DNA of 38,708 bases, taken from Persephonella sp. (GTDB taxonomy: Bacteria > Aquificota > Aquificia > Aquificales > Hydrogenothermaceae). Shown piece by piece: positions 24,562-32,928 of this stretch. The translations under genes and the position numbers were made by a program. The stretch's first letter is position 1; each line of letters opens with the position of its first letter. The stretch spans positions 1 to 38,708 of the forward strand of contig NZ_JALVTW010000016.1 in NCBI RefSeq assembly GCF_027023985.1, read 5' to 3'. The notes under the pieces were generated by a model. The model did not search any database. It worked only from the letters and a program-made list of their open reading frames with translations, and was not told the origin of the DNA.

Positions 24562-25980
24562 CTATTTACCAAGTAGCTGTTTCAGGTCTTTATCCCTTAT
24601 TATCCTGACTATACTGGTTGAGCCTGTAAGACCACCTACATAACCAAGTAAAGCAACGATGATATCTTTTTTGCTAAAGTCCTTTTTGTAAGCCTGTTTT
24701 ACAAATCTTCTCAGCATATCGTCTGTATCTAATTCCTCTTCTATAACCATATAAGGCTCAACTCCCCAGACTATATTCAGTCTTCTTAAGACCTTTATAT
24801 CGTGTGTAATCCCCAGTATTCTACAGGCAGGTCTGAATTTGGCAACATTGATAGCTGTTCTACCTGACTTTGTAAATGCCACTATTGAGCTTGCATTAAC
24901 GTCTTTTGCAAGTGAGCTACCTGCAGAAGCTATGGCTGTTGTTGTATCCTCAACAGGTCTATCCTGATAAAACGGATATATCTTCTCTGTTTCTTCAATC
25001 GTTCTTCTCATTACTTTTACAGCTTCTACAGGATACTTACCTACTGCTGTTTCATCAGAAAGCATTACTGCATCTGTTCCATCTAAAACAGCATTAGCTA
25101 TATCTGAAACTTCAGCCCTTGTTGGTCTTGGTGAAGTAAGCATTGAAGTTAGCATCTGTGTTGCTGTTATAACAGGCTTACCTTTTTCATTACATTTTTT
25201 AATTATCATTTTTTGAAGGACAGGGACCTTTTCCATATCTATCTCAACTCCCAGATCACCTCTGGCAACCATTATTCCATCAGCTTCATCTATAATTTCA
25301 TCTATATGTTCTATTGCTTCATGTTTTTCTATTTTGGCAAATACAGGAACATCTCCACCGAATTTTTTGACATACTTTTTAGCTTCTTGAACATCCTTTG
25401 CTGTTTTTACAAAGGAAAGGGCAACAATATCAACTCCTATTTCAATACCGAATTTCAAGTCTTTTTTATCCTTTTCTGTTAAAGCTGGAATATCAAGCTT
25501 TAGATTTGGGAAATTAACACCTTTACGGGAAGAAACCATCCCTCCAACCAGAACTTTACATAAAACTCCTTTCTTAGTTTTTTTGATTACTTCCAGTCTG
25601 ATTGTTCCATCAGCTATATATATTCTGTCGCCTTTTTTTAGTTTATCTAATATCTCAGGATGGTTTATTGTTATTTTTCCTTTGTTTCCTACGATATCAT
25701 CTTTAACTATCCATATTTCGTCTTCATAGTGTAGATAAAAAGGTTCCTCAACTTCTCCTACTCTTATTTTGGGACCTGATAAATCCTGCAAGATAGCAAC
25801 TTCTTTTTTCAATTTTTTTGAAACTTTTCTGATTTTTTCCAGATTTTTCTTATGGGTTGGGTGGTCTCCATGGGAAAAATTAAATCTAAAAACATCTACA
25901 CCACTTTTTATTAATTCTTTTATTTTATTTTCTGTGTTAGTTGCAGGACCCAGTGTAGCTACGATTTTGACCCTTTTCAT
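24562..25980 (-). CDS. pyk: Pyruvate kinase
   Basis: A 472-aa glycolytic enzyme (phosphoenolpyruvate + ADP to pyruvate + ATP). Visible blocks: VATLGPA and the FNFSHGDH active-site loop, ILQDLSGPKIRVGEV, the B domain (about 70-170), FAKIEKHEAIEHIDEI with the catalytic Lys, MVARGDLGVE, and TATQMLTSM. The C-terminal domain (about 345-472) is complete. Start ATG with GGGAGG five bases upstream. Monocistronic; the divergent gene is a Fur-family regulator. Confidence 0.95.
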   Translation of the reverse strand: MKRVKIVATLGPATNTENKIKELIKSGVDVFRFNFSHGDHPTHKKNLEKIRKVSKKLKKEVAILQDLSGPKIRVGEVEEPFYLHYEDEIWIVKDDIVGNKGKITINHPEILDKLKKGDRIYIADGTIRLEVIKKTKKGVLCKVLVGGMVSSRKGVNFPNLKLDIPALTEKDKKDLKFGIEIGVDIVALSFVKTAKDVQEAKKYVKKFGGDVPVFAKIEKHEAIEHIDEIIDEADGIMVARGDLGVEIDMEKVPVLQKMIIKKCNEKGKPVITATQMLTSMLTSPRPTRAEVSDIANAVLDGTDAVMLSDETAVGKYPVEAVKVMRRTIEETEKIYPFYQDRPVEDTTTAIASAGSSLAKDVNASSIVAFTKSGRTAINVAKFRPACRILGITHDIKVLRRLNIVWGVEPYMVIEEELDTDDMLRRFVKQAYKKDFSKKDIIVALLGYVGGLTGSTSIVRIIRDKDLKQLLGK

Positions 25981-26102
25981 ATTGCCTCCCTGATGTTTTA
26001 TAATATATTGGTTATGTTTCCTGTTTTATATCATACTTTAAATCAGGTTTGATTACTATTAATATTTTTAACAGAAGTAAAACTTACTAACAGGTGAGGT
26101 AA

Positions 26103-26498
26103 ATGAAAGAGATTAAAAGAAGAAACACCCAGCAAAGAAAGGTTATTCTGGATATATTAAGGTCTACAGACACCCATCCAACAGCAGACTGGATATATGA
26201 AAGGGCAAGGGAAGTTATACCTAATATTAGCCTTGGCACAGTGTATAGAAACCTGAAAATTCTCAAAGAAGAAGGGCTTATATTAGAGCTAAATGATGGA
26301 AAACAAAGCAGATTTGATGGAAGAATAGACAGACATTTCCATTTCAAGTGCACACAATGTAACAGCATTTATGATATAGAAACAGAAGGAATTGTTCAGG
26401 TAAATACTGATATTCTTAATAAAGAAGGCTACTCAGTGGAAAGCTGGGATATAGTATTTACAGGAATATGTCCCGCCTGTGGTGGTAAGCAAAGTTGA
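26103..26498 (+). CDS. Fur/PerR-family metal-dependent repressor
   Basis: A 131-aa Fur-family protein. The N-terminal winged helix ends with ISLGTVYRNLKILKEEG; the structural zinc site is two CxxC pairs (Cys83/86, Cys123/126). The regulatory site is PerR-like: His25, Asp72 (SRFD) and RHFHF (His78, His80). PerR senses peroxide through oxidation of these histidines with bound iron. It is followed with a 4-base overlap by a molybdopterin oxidoreductase. AGGTGAGG precedes the ATG. Fur-versus-PerR assignment is inference. Confidence 0.88.
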   Translation: MKEIKRRNTQQRKVILDILRSTDTHPTADWIYERAREVIPNISLGTVYRNLKILKEEGLILELNDGKQSRFDGRIDRHFHFKCTQCNSIYDIETEGIVQVNTDILNKEGYSVESWDIVFTGICPACGGKQS

Positions 26499-27085
26499 GA
26501 AGGATAATCAGTCCGATAAACAATAGACCCGATAGACTACCTCCGGGGCAGCACTGGACAAGTAAACTTCATATCCTTGGCATATCTGACCCTCCTGATA
26601 TAGATTTATCTTCTTACAGACTCAAAATTTTCGGTGAGATTGAAGAACCTGTTGTTTTAACATGGGATGATATTCTGGAACTGGAAAAAGTAGAGCTGAT
26701 AGCTGATTTTCATTGCGTTACCAGATGGAGCTATCCTGATGTTGAATGGATAGGCTTCCATGTTGATGAGATTAAAAAGTTAGTAAATATAAAAAATACT
26801 GCAAAGGCAGTGATGATACATTCTTTAGATGGCTATACCACAAACATTCCCCTTGAATATTTCTTTGATGAGGATGTGATATTTGCCTATAAATTATTTG
26901 GCAAACCTTTGCCAGCAGACCACGGTTATCCATTGAGGCTTATTGTTCCCAAACTATACTCATGGAAAAGTGCCAAATTTGTGTCAGGTATTGAGTTTAT
27001 GCCTGAAAATAGACCGGGGTTCTGGGAACAACGGGGATATCATATTCTTGGAGACCCATGGAAAGAGCAGAGATACTCAGTTTAG
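26495..27085 (+). CDS. Sulfite-oxidase-fold molybdopterin oxidoreductase
   Basis: A 196-aa single-domain SUOX-fold protein. The molybdenum-coordinating cysteine is Cys74 in DFHCVTRWS; the closing KLYSWKSAKFVSGIEF is the family signature. No Tat or Sec signal is visible, and the dimer domain is absent, so this is the cytoplasmic YuiH-like type of unknown substrate. The TTG start overlaps the end of the Fur gene (TTGA); GGTGG lies about 10 bases upstream. Its end overlaps the M20 gene by 28 bases. Regulation by the Fur/PerR protein is plausible from linkage. Confidence 0.85.
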   Translation: MRRIISPINNRPDRLPPGQHWTSKLHILGISDPPDIDLSSYRLKIFGEIEEPVVLTWDDILELEKVELIADFHCVTRWSYPDVEWIGFHVDEIKKLVNIKNTAKAVMIHSLDGYTTNIPLEYFFDEDVIFAYKLFGKPLPADHGYPLRLIVPKLYSWKSAKFVSGIEFMPENRPGFWEQRGYHILGDPWKEQRYSV

Positions 27086-28134
27086 AAAAAAAGCTTAAAA
27101 ATGAGCTTTTTAAACTGATATCCATACCATCCCACAGAGATTGTTCACAGATACAGGAATATATAAAAGACAGGCTAAGTTTTATAAAATTTGAAGACCA
27201 GAAAATAAATAAAAATAATCTCTATAATATTTACAGCATTTCTTCTGAAAAGCCAATTTTAGTTAATACCCATGTTGATACTGTTCCACCTATTAATATG
27301 AAAGACCCTTTTAAGCCTTATGAAAAAGACGGCAGAATTTACGGCAGAGGTGCTGCAGATACAAAAGGTTTAATAGCAGCTCTTATAATAGCCCTTGAGG
27401 ATTTTTATAAAAAGTATGGCTTTGTTCCTGTATCTGTTGCCTTCACGGTAGATGAGGAGCAGAACACCGCCCTTGGTTCACAGGAATTAATAAAGGTTTT
27501 AGAGCCAATTAAAAGCATTCTTGTTTTAGAACCAACCTATGGTAAGCTATGCACTGCCCAGATGGGAACTTATGAGTTTCGCCTAAAGGTTCATCTACCG
27601 TCTGCCCACGCCTCTGAGTTTGAAAAATTCAAAAATCCTGCAAAAGAAGCCTTTAAAGCAATAAATCTTATTGAAAAAGAGTTAAACAGACCTGTTAATA
27701 TTCTCAGATTTAACAGCGGCTGGGAACATTATGCAGTTCCTGATAAAGCAGAGGTTTTATGTGAGTTTAAGATATTTGAAAATGAGCTTGTTTCTGACAT
27801 AGAAAGCAAGCTTACAGATGTTATAGATAATCTTGATACACAGATAGAAATTATTGTTGAGGATTACGAGGAGTTTAACAGATTTAAAAAGGGACAATTG
27901 ATTGGTCTATTGGAAAAAGCATATAAGGAAGAATTTAACACCGAAGCAAAAAAAGGAATTATGCCTTCATGGACAGATGCTTCTAATTATCATAAAGCAG
28001 GTTTTGAATGTGTTATTTTTGGTTTTGCAGATTTATCAATTTCCCATTCTGACAGGGAAAGCATTTCTATTGAGGAACTAATCAATAACTATAGATTTCT
28101 TTACAGATTTTTCTCCATTCTGACCCAGCCGTAA
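27058..28134 (+). CDS. M20-family deacetylase/peptidase (ArgE/DapE-like)
   Basis: A 358-aa di-zinc amidohydrolase. Metal and catalytic residues: His72-x-Asp74 (NTHVDTVPP), Asp101 (GRGAADTKG), Glu133-Glu134 (DEEQ), Glu158 (LEPT), and the C-terminal HSDRE histidine. PSWTDAS matches the ArgE/DapE/LysK type. It probably removes an acyl group from an N-acyl amino acid such as acetylornithine or succinyl-DAP; which one is not decided by sequence. Begins inside the previous gene with GGAG four bases upstream; its 3' end overlaps the convergent GNAT gene by 34 bp. Confidence 0.85.
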   Translation: MERAEILSLEKKLKNELFKLISIPSHRDCSQIQEYIKDRLSFIKFEDQKINKNNLYNIYSISSEKPILVNTHVDTVPPINMKDPFKPYEKDGRIYGRGAADTKGLIAALIIALEDFYKKYGFVPVSVAFTVDEEQNTALGSQELIKVLEPIKSILVLEPTYGKLCTAQMGTYEFRLKVHLPSAHASEFEKFKNPAKEAFKAINLIEKELNRPVNILRFNSGWEHYAVPDKAEVLCEFKIFENELVSDIESKLTDVIDNLDTQIEIIVEDYEEFNRFKKGQLIGLLEKAYKEEFNTEAKKGIMPSWTDASNYHKAGFECVIFGFADLSISHSDRESISIEELINNYRFLYRFFSILTQP

Positions 28135-28565
28135 TATTTTATCCCTGTTTCCTGAAATCCATGTTTTTTATAAAAATCAATAGCCCGTTTATTTTTTTCT
28201 CCCACCCATAATCCAGATTTTTTTAATCCAAGCTCTTTAAAATGCTCCAGCACTTTGTTCAAAAGTAAATCTCCCAATCCTTTACCCCAGAACTTTTTCT
28301 TTACAGAAAGTTCATGAATTTCCCCTACATGTTTTCCTTCAATATCAATCCAGTTTCCATCCCCTACAATAAAAGCTGCTGGTTCATCCTCATAAAATAA
28401 GATCTTGAAAAATGTTGAATGCTTTTTGAGCCATTTAATATATCTTTTGGCCTGTTTACGATTAGCTTCTCCATACTCAGGAATGTCCTGATATGCATCC
28501 ATAAGTATGTCAATAACTGTGTCTAAATATTTATCTTCAAAATCTTTTAGCTCAATCCTTTCCAT
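28101..28565 (-). CDS. GNAT-family N-acetyltransferase
   Basis: A 154-aa acetyltransferase with motif A ELSVKKKFWGKGLGDLLLNKVLEHF (in part: the Q/RxxGxG/A loop reads FWGKGLG) and a closing AIDFYKKHGFQETG typical of motif B. It moves acetyl from acetyl-CoA to an unknown amine. The frame is open to 28661, but ATG 28565 is chosen because the MERIELKDF start matches a GNAT beginning and a TATAAT box lies just ahead, consistent with a leaderless message. Overlaps the M20 gene tail to tail. Confidence 0.85.
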   Translation of the reverse strand: MERIELKDFEDKYLDTVIDILMDAYQDIPEYGEANRKQAKRYIKWLKKHSTFFKILFYEDEPAAFIVGDGNWIDIEGKHVGEIHELSVKKKFWGKGLGDLLLNKVLEHFKELGLKKSGLWVGEKNKRAIDFYKKHGFQETGIKYYGWVRMEKNL

Positions 28566-28572
28566 AAGAAAT

Positions 28573-28603
28573 ATTATAAATTCTGGAAAGCAAAAATAAG
28601 CAA
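28573..28603 (-). promoter_or_regulatory. Promoter giving a leaderless GNAT message
   Basis: Minus-strand TTGCTT (28598-28603), 19 bp, TATAAT (28573-28578). The start of transcription would fall at or within a base or two of ATG 28565, and there is no Shine-Dalgarno site. Confidence 0.4.
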
Positions 28604-28651
28604 TGAAAATGTTAAAATTTAATAAATTTTTGAAGTCTACAGGGAGATTTA

Positions 28652-29857
28652 ATGCTCTCAAAGATATACGGGCAACAGAAAAAGGATATATATCTGCTTA
28701 TATTTAATCTGCTAAAGGATAGTAATGTATTTGGAATTCTTTATGGTAAAAAAGGGATAGGCAAAAAATATGTTGTCACAAGTGCAATCAATAATCTGTC
28801 TTCATCATTTGATAAAAAGATATTCATTGAAGCAACACCTCTATGGAAAAATGAAATTCTTTCAACCCTTGGCATAGAAGCAGATGCAGAAATATCCAAA
28901 GAGGAATTTTTAATTAAATTAATAGATTTTCTGGAAGGTTTTGATGGCAGAGTGTTTATTGTTATAAATAATGCACAGAATTTGACAGAAAAAGAGTTGT
29001 CAGAACTTGCACATCTTTTAAATATAAAAGAGAAATTATCTGTTTTTGTAATAGGCACATCACAGCTGAAAGAAAAGCTAAACCCATTTAAGATAGGAAA
29101 AATAGAAGGTAGCATAAACTTTATTCTTGAGGTTGAACCTCCTGAGTTTGAGGAGTTCAAAAAATACTTTACAGATAAGTATGGTTCCCAGATTGAAGAA
29201 AAAGCCTTAAAAATACTTTATAAAATGACAGACGGTTCTATAGAAGAAGCTGAAAATACCATATTAAGAATAGGAAAATTCCCTATAGAACCTAAAGATT
29301 TAGGATACAAACCGGATTTTTTGAAACCTGTTTTGCTTGGAGTGGCTATTTTTACAATTATAGGTGTAATTTCATACGGAATTTATTACGGATGGAGTTA
29401 TTTTAATTCACCAAAAGAAGAAGAAATAGTAGAAAAAATCAAAAAGTTAGATAAAAAACTACCGGAAGAAGGGATAATTACAGAAGGATTACCTATCAAA
29501 CCAAAGCCAAAAAAACATAAAAAACCTGTGATTAAAAAGATAGAGTTCAATGAAGAAGATATTATTCAGGAGATTAACCGGCAGTTAGATAATCTTTCTT
29601 TTGATATACCTGAAGTAAAGTTCTATCAGCCGGTTTATAATTATCTTGTTCAGGTAGCAGCATTCAGGAATTTTGATAATGCGAAAAAGTTTGCCGATAG
29701 TCTGAAAAAAGAATTTCCGGATATAACTGTAATTAAAACCAAAAAAGGACTCAGCCTTGTTGTAATCAAAGCCGAGAATAAAGAAAAAGCTGTTAAGATT
29801 AAAAATAGACTTAAAAAATATAAATTGAGTGCGGTAATTAAAAGGATTAGAAAATGA
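28652..29857 (+). CDS. DamX-like membrane protein: degraded AAA domain plus SPOR domain
   Basis: A 401-aa bitopic protein. The N-terminal cytoplasmic part (1-220) follows the ExeA/GspA ATPase fold but Walker A reads GKKGIGKK (32-39, no Thr/Ser after the Lys) and Walker B reads FIVINNAQ (102-109) where the family has the IDEAQ of its neighbour, so ATP hydrolysis is probably lost. One membrane helix (224-250) and a Pro/Lys-rich periplasmic linker (255-300) lead to a C-terminal SPOR domain (331-398) beginning YLVQVAAFRNFDNAKKFA. SPOR domains bind denuded septal peptidoglycan. The layout equals DamX. The gene ends inside the start of its intact-ATPase neighbour (ATGA). GGGAG precedes the ATG. Confidence 0.85.
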   Translation: MLSKIYGQQKKDIYLLIFNLLKDSNVFGILYGKKGIGKKYVVTSAINNLSSSFDKKIFIEATPLWKNEILSTLGIEADAEISKEEFLIKLIDFLEGFDGRVFIVINNAQNLTEKELSELAHLLNIKEKLSVFVIGTSQLKEKLNPFKIGKIEGSINFILEVEPPEFEEFKKYFTDKYGSQIEEKALKILYKMTDGSIEEAENTILRIGKFPIEPKDLGYKPDFLKPVLLGVAIFTIIGVISYGIYYGWSYFNSPKEEEIVEKIKKLDKKLPEEGIITEGLPIKPKPKKHKKPVIKKIEFNEEDIIQEINRQLDNLSFDIPEVKFYQPVYNYLVQVAAFRNFDNAKKFADSLKKEFPDITVIKTKKGLSLVVIKAENKEKAVKIKNRLKKYKLSAVIKRIRK

Positions 29858-31056
29858 TGGATTTTTTAGAGTTTTTTAATTTAAAGGAAAATCCCTTTAA
29901 ACTTACGCCTGATGTAGATTTTTTCTATATGTCATCTGTCCATCAGGAAGCCCTTGCTTCACTTGAATACTTACTTAATTCTGAAGAAGGGTTTGCAGTA
30001 ATTATAGGTGAACCTGGAACAGGAAAAACAATAACAATCCGTAAATTCCTCAGTCAGATTCCGGACAATGTGGAATATGCTTATATTCTTTTTCCTAATT
30101 TATCTCCTGAAGAGTTATTTATGGCAATATTAGAGGATTTTGGCATACAACTATCTGATAAAGTTTCTAAAAATAAGCTTTTTTCTACATTAAGAGACTT
30201 CCTGATACAAAAAAGGAAAGAAGGCAAAAAAGTTCTTGTGATTATTGATGAAGCCCAGAATTTACCTGTGGAAACCCTTGAAGAACTCAGAATTTTATCA
30301 AATCTGGAAACTGATAAAGAAAAACTACTTCAAATAATACTTCTTGGTCAGCCTGAATTAGAAGAAAAACTGAACTCATCAGAACTTAGACAACTCAGAC
30401 AAAGGATAAGTATTCTGACCAGTCTGTCAAATCTGGATTACAGAGAAATGGTTGATTATATCAACTACAGACTATCAAAGGCAGGTAACTCAACAATAAG
30501 AATATCAGAAAAAGCCTATAAAGCTATTTATAAATACACACAGGGAAATCTAAGACTGATAAATCTGCTAATGGAAAGAGCCCTTATGTCAGCTTTTGTT
30601 GAAAATAAACACCAGATTGATAAAGAAAATATAGAAAGTGCAGCGGAAAGTCTTGCCTTAAGAAAAGAAACTGAGAATAAAAAGTATCCTGTTTTAATAG
30701 GTGTTTTTGCATTTATAGTCTTTATATTTGCCGGTGGTTTTGCCTATATCTATTTTTCAGATAAAAATCCTCCTAAAAGAAATACCGTTATTAAAAAAAT
30801 TAATAAATCTGCCATTCAACATAAATTTGGAATAGTAATTGCAAGCACTTTAAATATGAGGGAGTCTCCATCTATTAATTCAAAAATTATTAATAAATTA
30901 AGAAGAGGTGATAAAATAGAAATTGTTGAGGATACAGGGGACTGGGTAAAAGTAAAAAAAGACACCCTTCAGGGATGGGTTAAAAAAGAGTACATAAAGA
31001 TAGAAAATGGAACAGCTAAAAAAACGAATCAACCAGATAATAGGAAAGAATTTTAA
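29854..31056 (+). CDS. ExeA/GspA-like ATPase with periplasmic SH3 domain
   Basis: A 400-aa bitopic protein. The cytoplasmic AAA domain opens with FFNLKENPFKLTPDVDFFY, the GspA/ExeA hallmark, and has intact Walker A GEPGTGKT (52-59) and Walker B LVIIDEAQ (127-134), plus LRQRI. One membrane helix (279-300) and a linker lead to a bacterial SH3 domain (327-383) with ASTLNMRESPS...GDKIEIVEDTGDWVKVK. ExeA-type proteins bind peptidoglycan and help assemble secretin or pilus machinery. Here it is paired with a non-hydrolysing SPOR paralogue, so the two may form one complex. No secretin genes are in the window. Confidence 0.88.
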   Translation: MMDFLEFFNLKENPFKLTPDVDFFYMSSVHQEALASLEYLLNSEEGFAVIIGEPGTGKTITIRKFLSQIPDNVEYAYILFPNLSPEELFMAILEDFGIQLSDKVSKNKLFSTLRDFLIQKRKEGKKVLVIIDEAQNLPVETLEELRILSNLETDKEKLLQIILLGQPELEEKLNSSELRQLRQRISILTSLSNLDYREMVDYINYRLSKAGNSTIRISEKAYKAIYKYTQGNLRLINLLMERALMSAFVENKHQIDKENIESAAESLALRKETENKKYPVLIGVFAFIVFIFAGGFAYIYFSDKNPPKRNTVIKKINKSAIQHKFGIVIASTLNMRESPSINSKIINKLRRGDKIEIVEDTGDWVKVKKDTLQGWVKKEYIKIENGTAKKTNQPDNRKEF

Positions 31057-31360
31057 ACATGTGGAAGCTATTTTTGTGTATAAAGATGATAGTTTGATTT
31101 CATACAAATTTGCTCCATTTATTGAAGACAATCCTGACAACTTTTATAAATATACATCTCATATAGATAAGATTTTGAAATATAAGAATAGATTAAGGGA
31201 AAAAGTCCTGTATTATTACAAAGTGCATATTGGAAAGAAATATGTCTACTTGTATGTTTACCGCTTATATGATATTTATTTCTTTATTTTCACAGATAAT
31301 TTGAGTCTGGATACAGCACCTATTGTTTATGAACAAATCTTAAAACCTGTTACCCTTTAA
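31007..31360 (+). CDS. Small cytoplasmic protein cotranscribed with ExeA-like pair, unknown
   Basis: A 117-aa protein whose ATG lies 50 bases inside the preceding gene. It is Tyr/Lys/Phe-rich with alternating strands (AIFVYKDDSLISYKF, KKYVYLYVYRLYDIYFFIFTD) and two helices, an alpha/beta sandwich order that loosely recalls Roadblock/LC7 proteins; I cannot assign it. No ribosome site is evident, so expression is probably by translational coupling. It overlaps lipA tail to tail by 11 bp. Tight overlap suggests a role with the two ATPases. Confidence 0.65.
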   Translation: MEQLKKRINQIIGKNFKHVEAIFVYKDDSLISYKFAPFIEDNPDNFYKYTSHIDKILKYKNRLREKVLYYYKVHIGKKYVYLYVYRLYDIYFFIFTDNLSLDTAPIVYEQILKPVTL

Positions 31361-32192
31361 GTTGATAAAAAATCTCATCTGCGTGGAATGAACTTCTAAC
31401 CAGGGTTCCGCTAAAAACCTGTTTGAAACCTATTTCATATCCTATTTTTTCCAGTTCATTGAATTCCTCTTCAGTGTAGTATTTTTTGACAGGATAATGG
31501 TTTTTTGATGGTCTGAGATACTGCCCTATTGTTAGTATTTCACAGTTTACATTTACTAAATCTTCCATAACCTGCACTATCTCTTCTTTTGTTTCTCCAA
31601 GTCCAACCATAATACCTGATTTTGAGGTTATATTTTTGTCAAGCTCCTTAATCCATTTTATAATCTGTAATGACCTTTGATAATCGCCTCTATGTCTTAC
31701 CACAGGAAATAATGAAGGAACCGTTTCTATATTATGATTAATGACTTCAGGCTTTGCTTCAGCAACGATTTTGAGGGCTTCTTTATCCCCTAAGAAATCA
31801 GGAATAAGCACCTCTATACTGCAATCAGACTTTTCTTCCCTGATTGCTCTAATAACCCGTGCAAAATGGGATGCACCACCATCAGGAAGGTCATCTCTGT
31901 TCACAGATGTTATAACTACATGCTTCAGATTTAGGAATTTTACGGCTTTTGCTATGTTATATGGCTCAGAAGGGTCAAGGGGTAGTGATCTATCATGGGA
32001 AACATCACAATAGGCACAATTCCTTGTGCATCTATCCCCCATTATCATAAATGTTGCTGTTTTCCTGCCAAAACAGTCTCCTATATTTGGACAGGATGCT
32101 TCCTCACAAACAGTATGGAGATTAAGCATCCTGAGCATAGCTTTCATTTTTGTAACATCTTCAGATAAGAAATTTTTTACCTTTGGTTTCAT
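31350..32192 (-). CDS. lipA: Lipoyl synthase
   Basis: A 280-aa radical SAM enzyme that inserts two sulfurs into octanoyl groups on lipoyl domains. Both clusters are visible: auxiliary [12 protein letters not shown] (Cys29, Cys34, Cys40) and radical [11 protein letters not shown] (Cys55, Cys59, Cys62); the C-terminal RSSFHAD holds the serine ligand. Of the two adjacent ATGs (32195, 32192) the second is seven bases from AGGAGG; a longer hydrophobic N-terminus (to 32240) is in the neighbour's leader and not credible. Divergent from the YjbQ gene with 46 bp between. Confidence 0.95.
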   Translation of the reverse strand: MKPKVKNFLSEDVTKMKAMLRMLNLHTVCEEASCPNIGDCFGRKTATFMIMGDRCTRNCAYCDVSHDRSLPLDPSEPYNIAKAVKFLNLKHVVITSVNRDDLPDGGASHFARVIRAIREEKSDCSIEVLIPDFLGDKEALKIVAEAKPEVINHNIETVPSLFPVVRHRGDYQRSLQIIKWIKELDKNITSKSGIMVGLGETKEEIVQVMEDLVNVNCEILTIGQYLRPSKNHYPVKKYYTEEEFNELEKIGYEIGFKQVFSGTLVRSSFHADEIFYQLKG

Positions 32193-32238
32193 CATTAAAC
32201 CTCCTATAATAAAAATAATAACAGAAGAGGAGGTTGCC

Positions 32239-32655
32239 ATGACAAAAGCTTATACAGAGTATCTAACATTTAACACAAAAAACAGAAGGGAGCTTATAAA
32301 GATAACAGATAGAGTGCAGGAAGCCGTTGAAAAATCAGGAATAAAAGAAGGTTTATGTCTTGTTTCAGCAATGCATCTAACAGCTTCGGTTTTTATTCAG
32401 GATGATGAGGAAGGGTTACACGAGGACATATGGCAGTGGCTTGAAAAACTTGCACCGTTTAAGCCCGATTATAAACACCATTTAACCGGTGAAGATAATG
32501 CAGATGCCCATCTAAAAAACCTTCTTACACATCTTCAGGTTGTCCTTCCTGTTACAAATGGAAAACTTGATTTAGGACCCTGGCAGGAGATTTTTTATGC
32601 CGAGTATGATGGACAAAGACCTAAAAGAGTTATTATAAAAATACTGGGAATATGA
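32239..32655 (+). CDS. YjbQ (UPF0047) family protein
   Basis: A 138-aa protein of the YjbQ family: [22 protein letters not shown] (in part), [20 protein letters not shown] and [20 protein letters not shown]. The three conserved histidines of the family trimer are present. Some members show weak thiamine-phosphate synthase activity; the true role is unknown. AGAGGAGG lies five bases before ATG 32239, which overrides a longer open frame reaching into lipA. Confidence 0.9.
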   Translation: MTKAYTEYLTFNTKNRRELIKITDRVQEAVEKSGIKEGLCLVSAMHLTASVFIQDDEEGLHEDIWQWLEKLAPFKPDYKHHLTGEDNADAHLKNLLTHLQVVLPVTNGKLDLGPWQEIFYAEYDGQRPKRVIIKILGI

Positions 32656-32691
32656 TATATTTTTATAAGAATATTTTTATATGGTGGGAAG

Positions 32692-32928
32692 ATGTTAGAG
32701 TTTATTTTAACTGCTGCAGCCGAGCAGGAAGTATTTAACAAACAGCTTGACAAATGTGACCCTTATTCTGCCTTTGGTGTTTTCTGTAATGCAAATGGAT
32801 TGATAGAAGGATTTTTAATTATAGCCGGTGTTATTGTTCTGGTTGCAGGAACTCTCTGGTTTGTTAAGAAAAATCAGGAAGCAAATGCAGAAAAGCACAG
32901 GGAAAAGTATAAGAAATATACTCAGTGA
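32692..32928 (+). CDS. 78-aa single-span membrane protein
   Basis: A small protein with a periplasmic N-terminus holding two cysteines (KCDPYSAFGVFCNANG), one membrane helix (about 38-58, IEGFLIIAGVIVLVAGTLWFV) and a short charged cytoplasmic tail. GGTGGGAAG precedes the ATG. The stop overlaps the convergent cytochrome gene by 7 bp. The paired periplasmic cysteines and the nearby cytochrome genes make a respiratory role conceivable, but no family is recognised. Confidence 0.65.
   Translation: MLEFILTAAAEQEVFNKQLDKCDPYSAFGVFCNANGLIEGFLIIAGVIVLVAGTLWFVKKNQEANAEKHREKYKKYTQ

Noticed and set aside
28566-28661. A longer GNAT protein starting at 28661
   Set aside because: The extra residues are hydrophobic and unlike the family; they overlap the divergent gene's ribosome site, and a TATAAT box lies directly before ATG 28565.
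32026-32238. An N-terminal extension of the YjbQ protein into the lipA region
   Set aside because: The extension is antisense to conserved lipA sequence, while ATG 32239 has AGAGGAGG five bases upstream and matches the family start.
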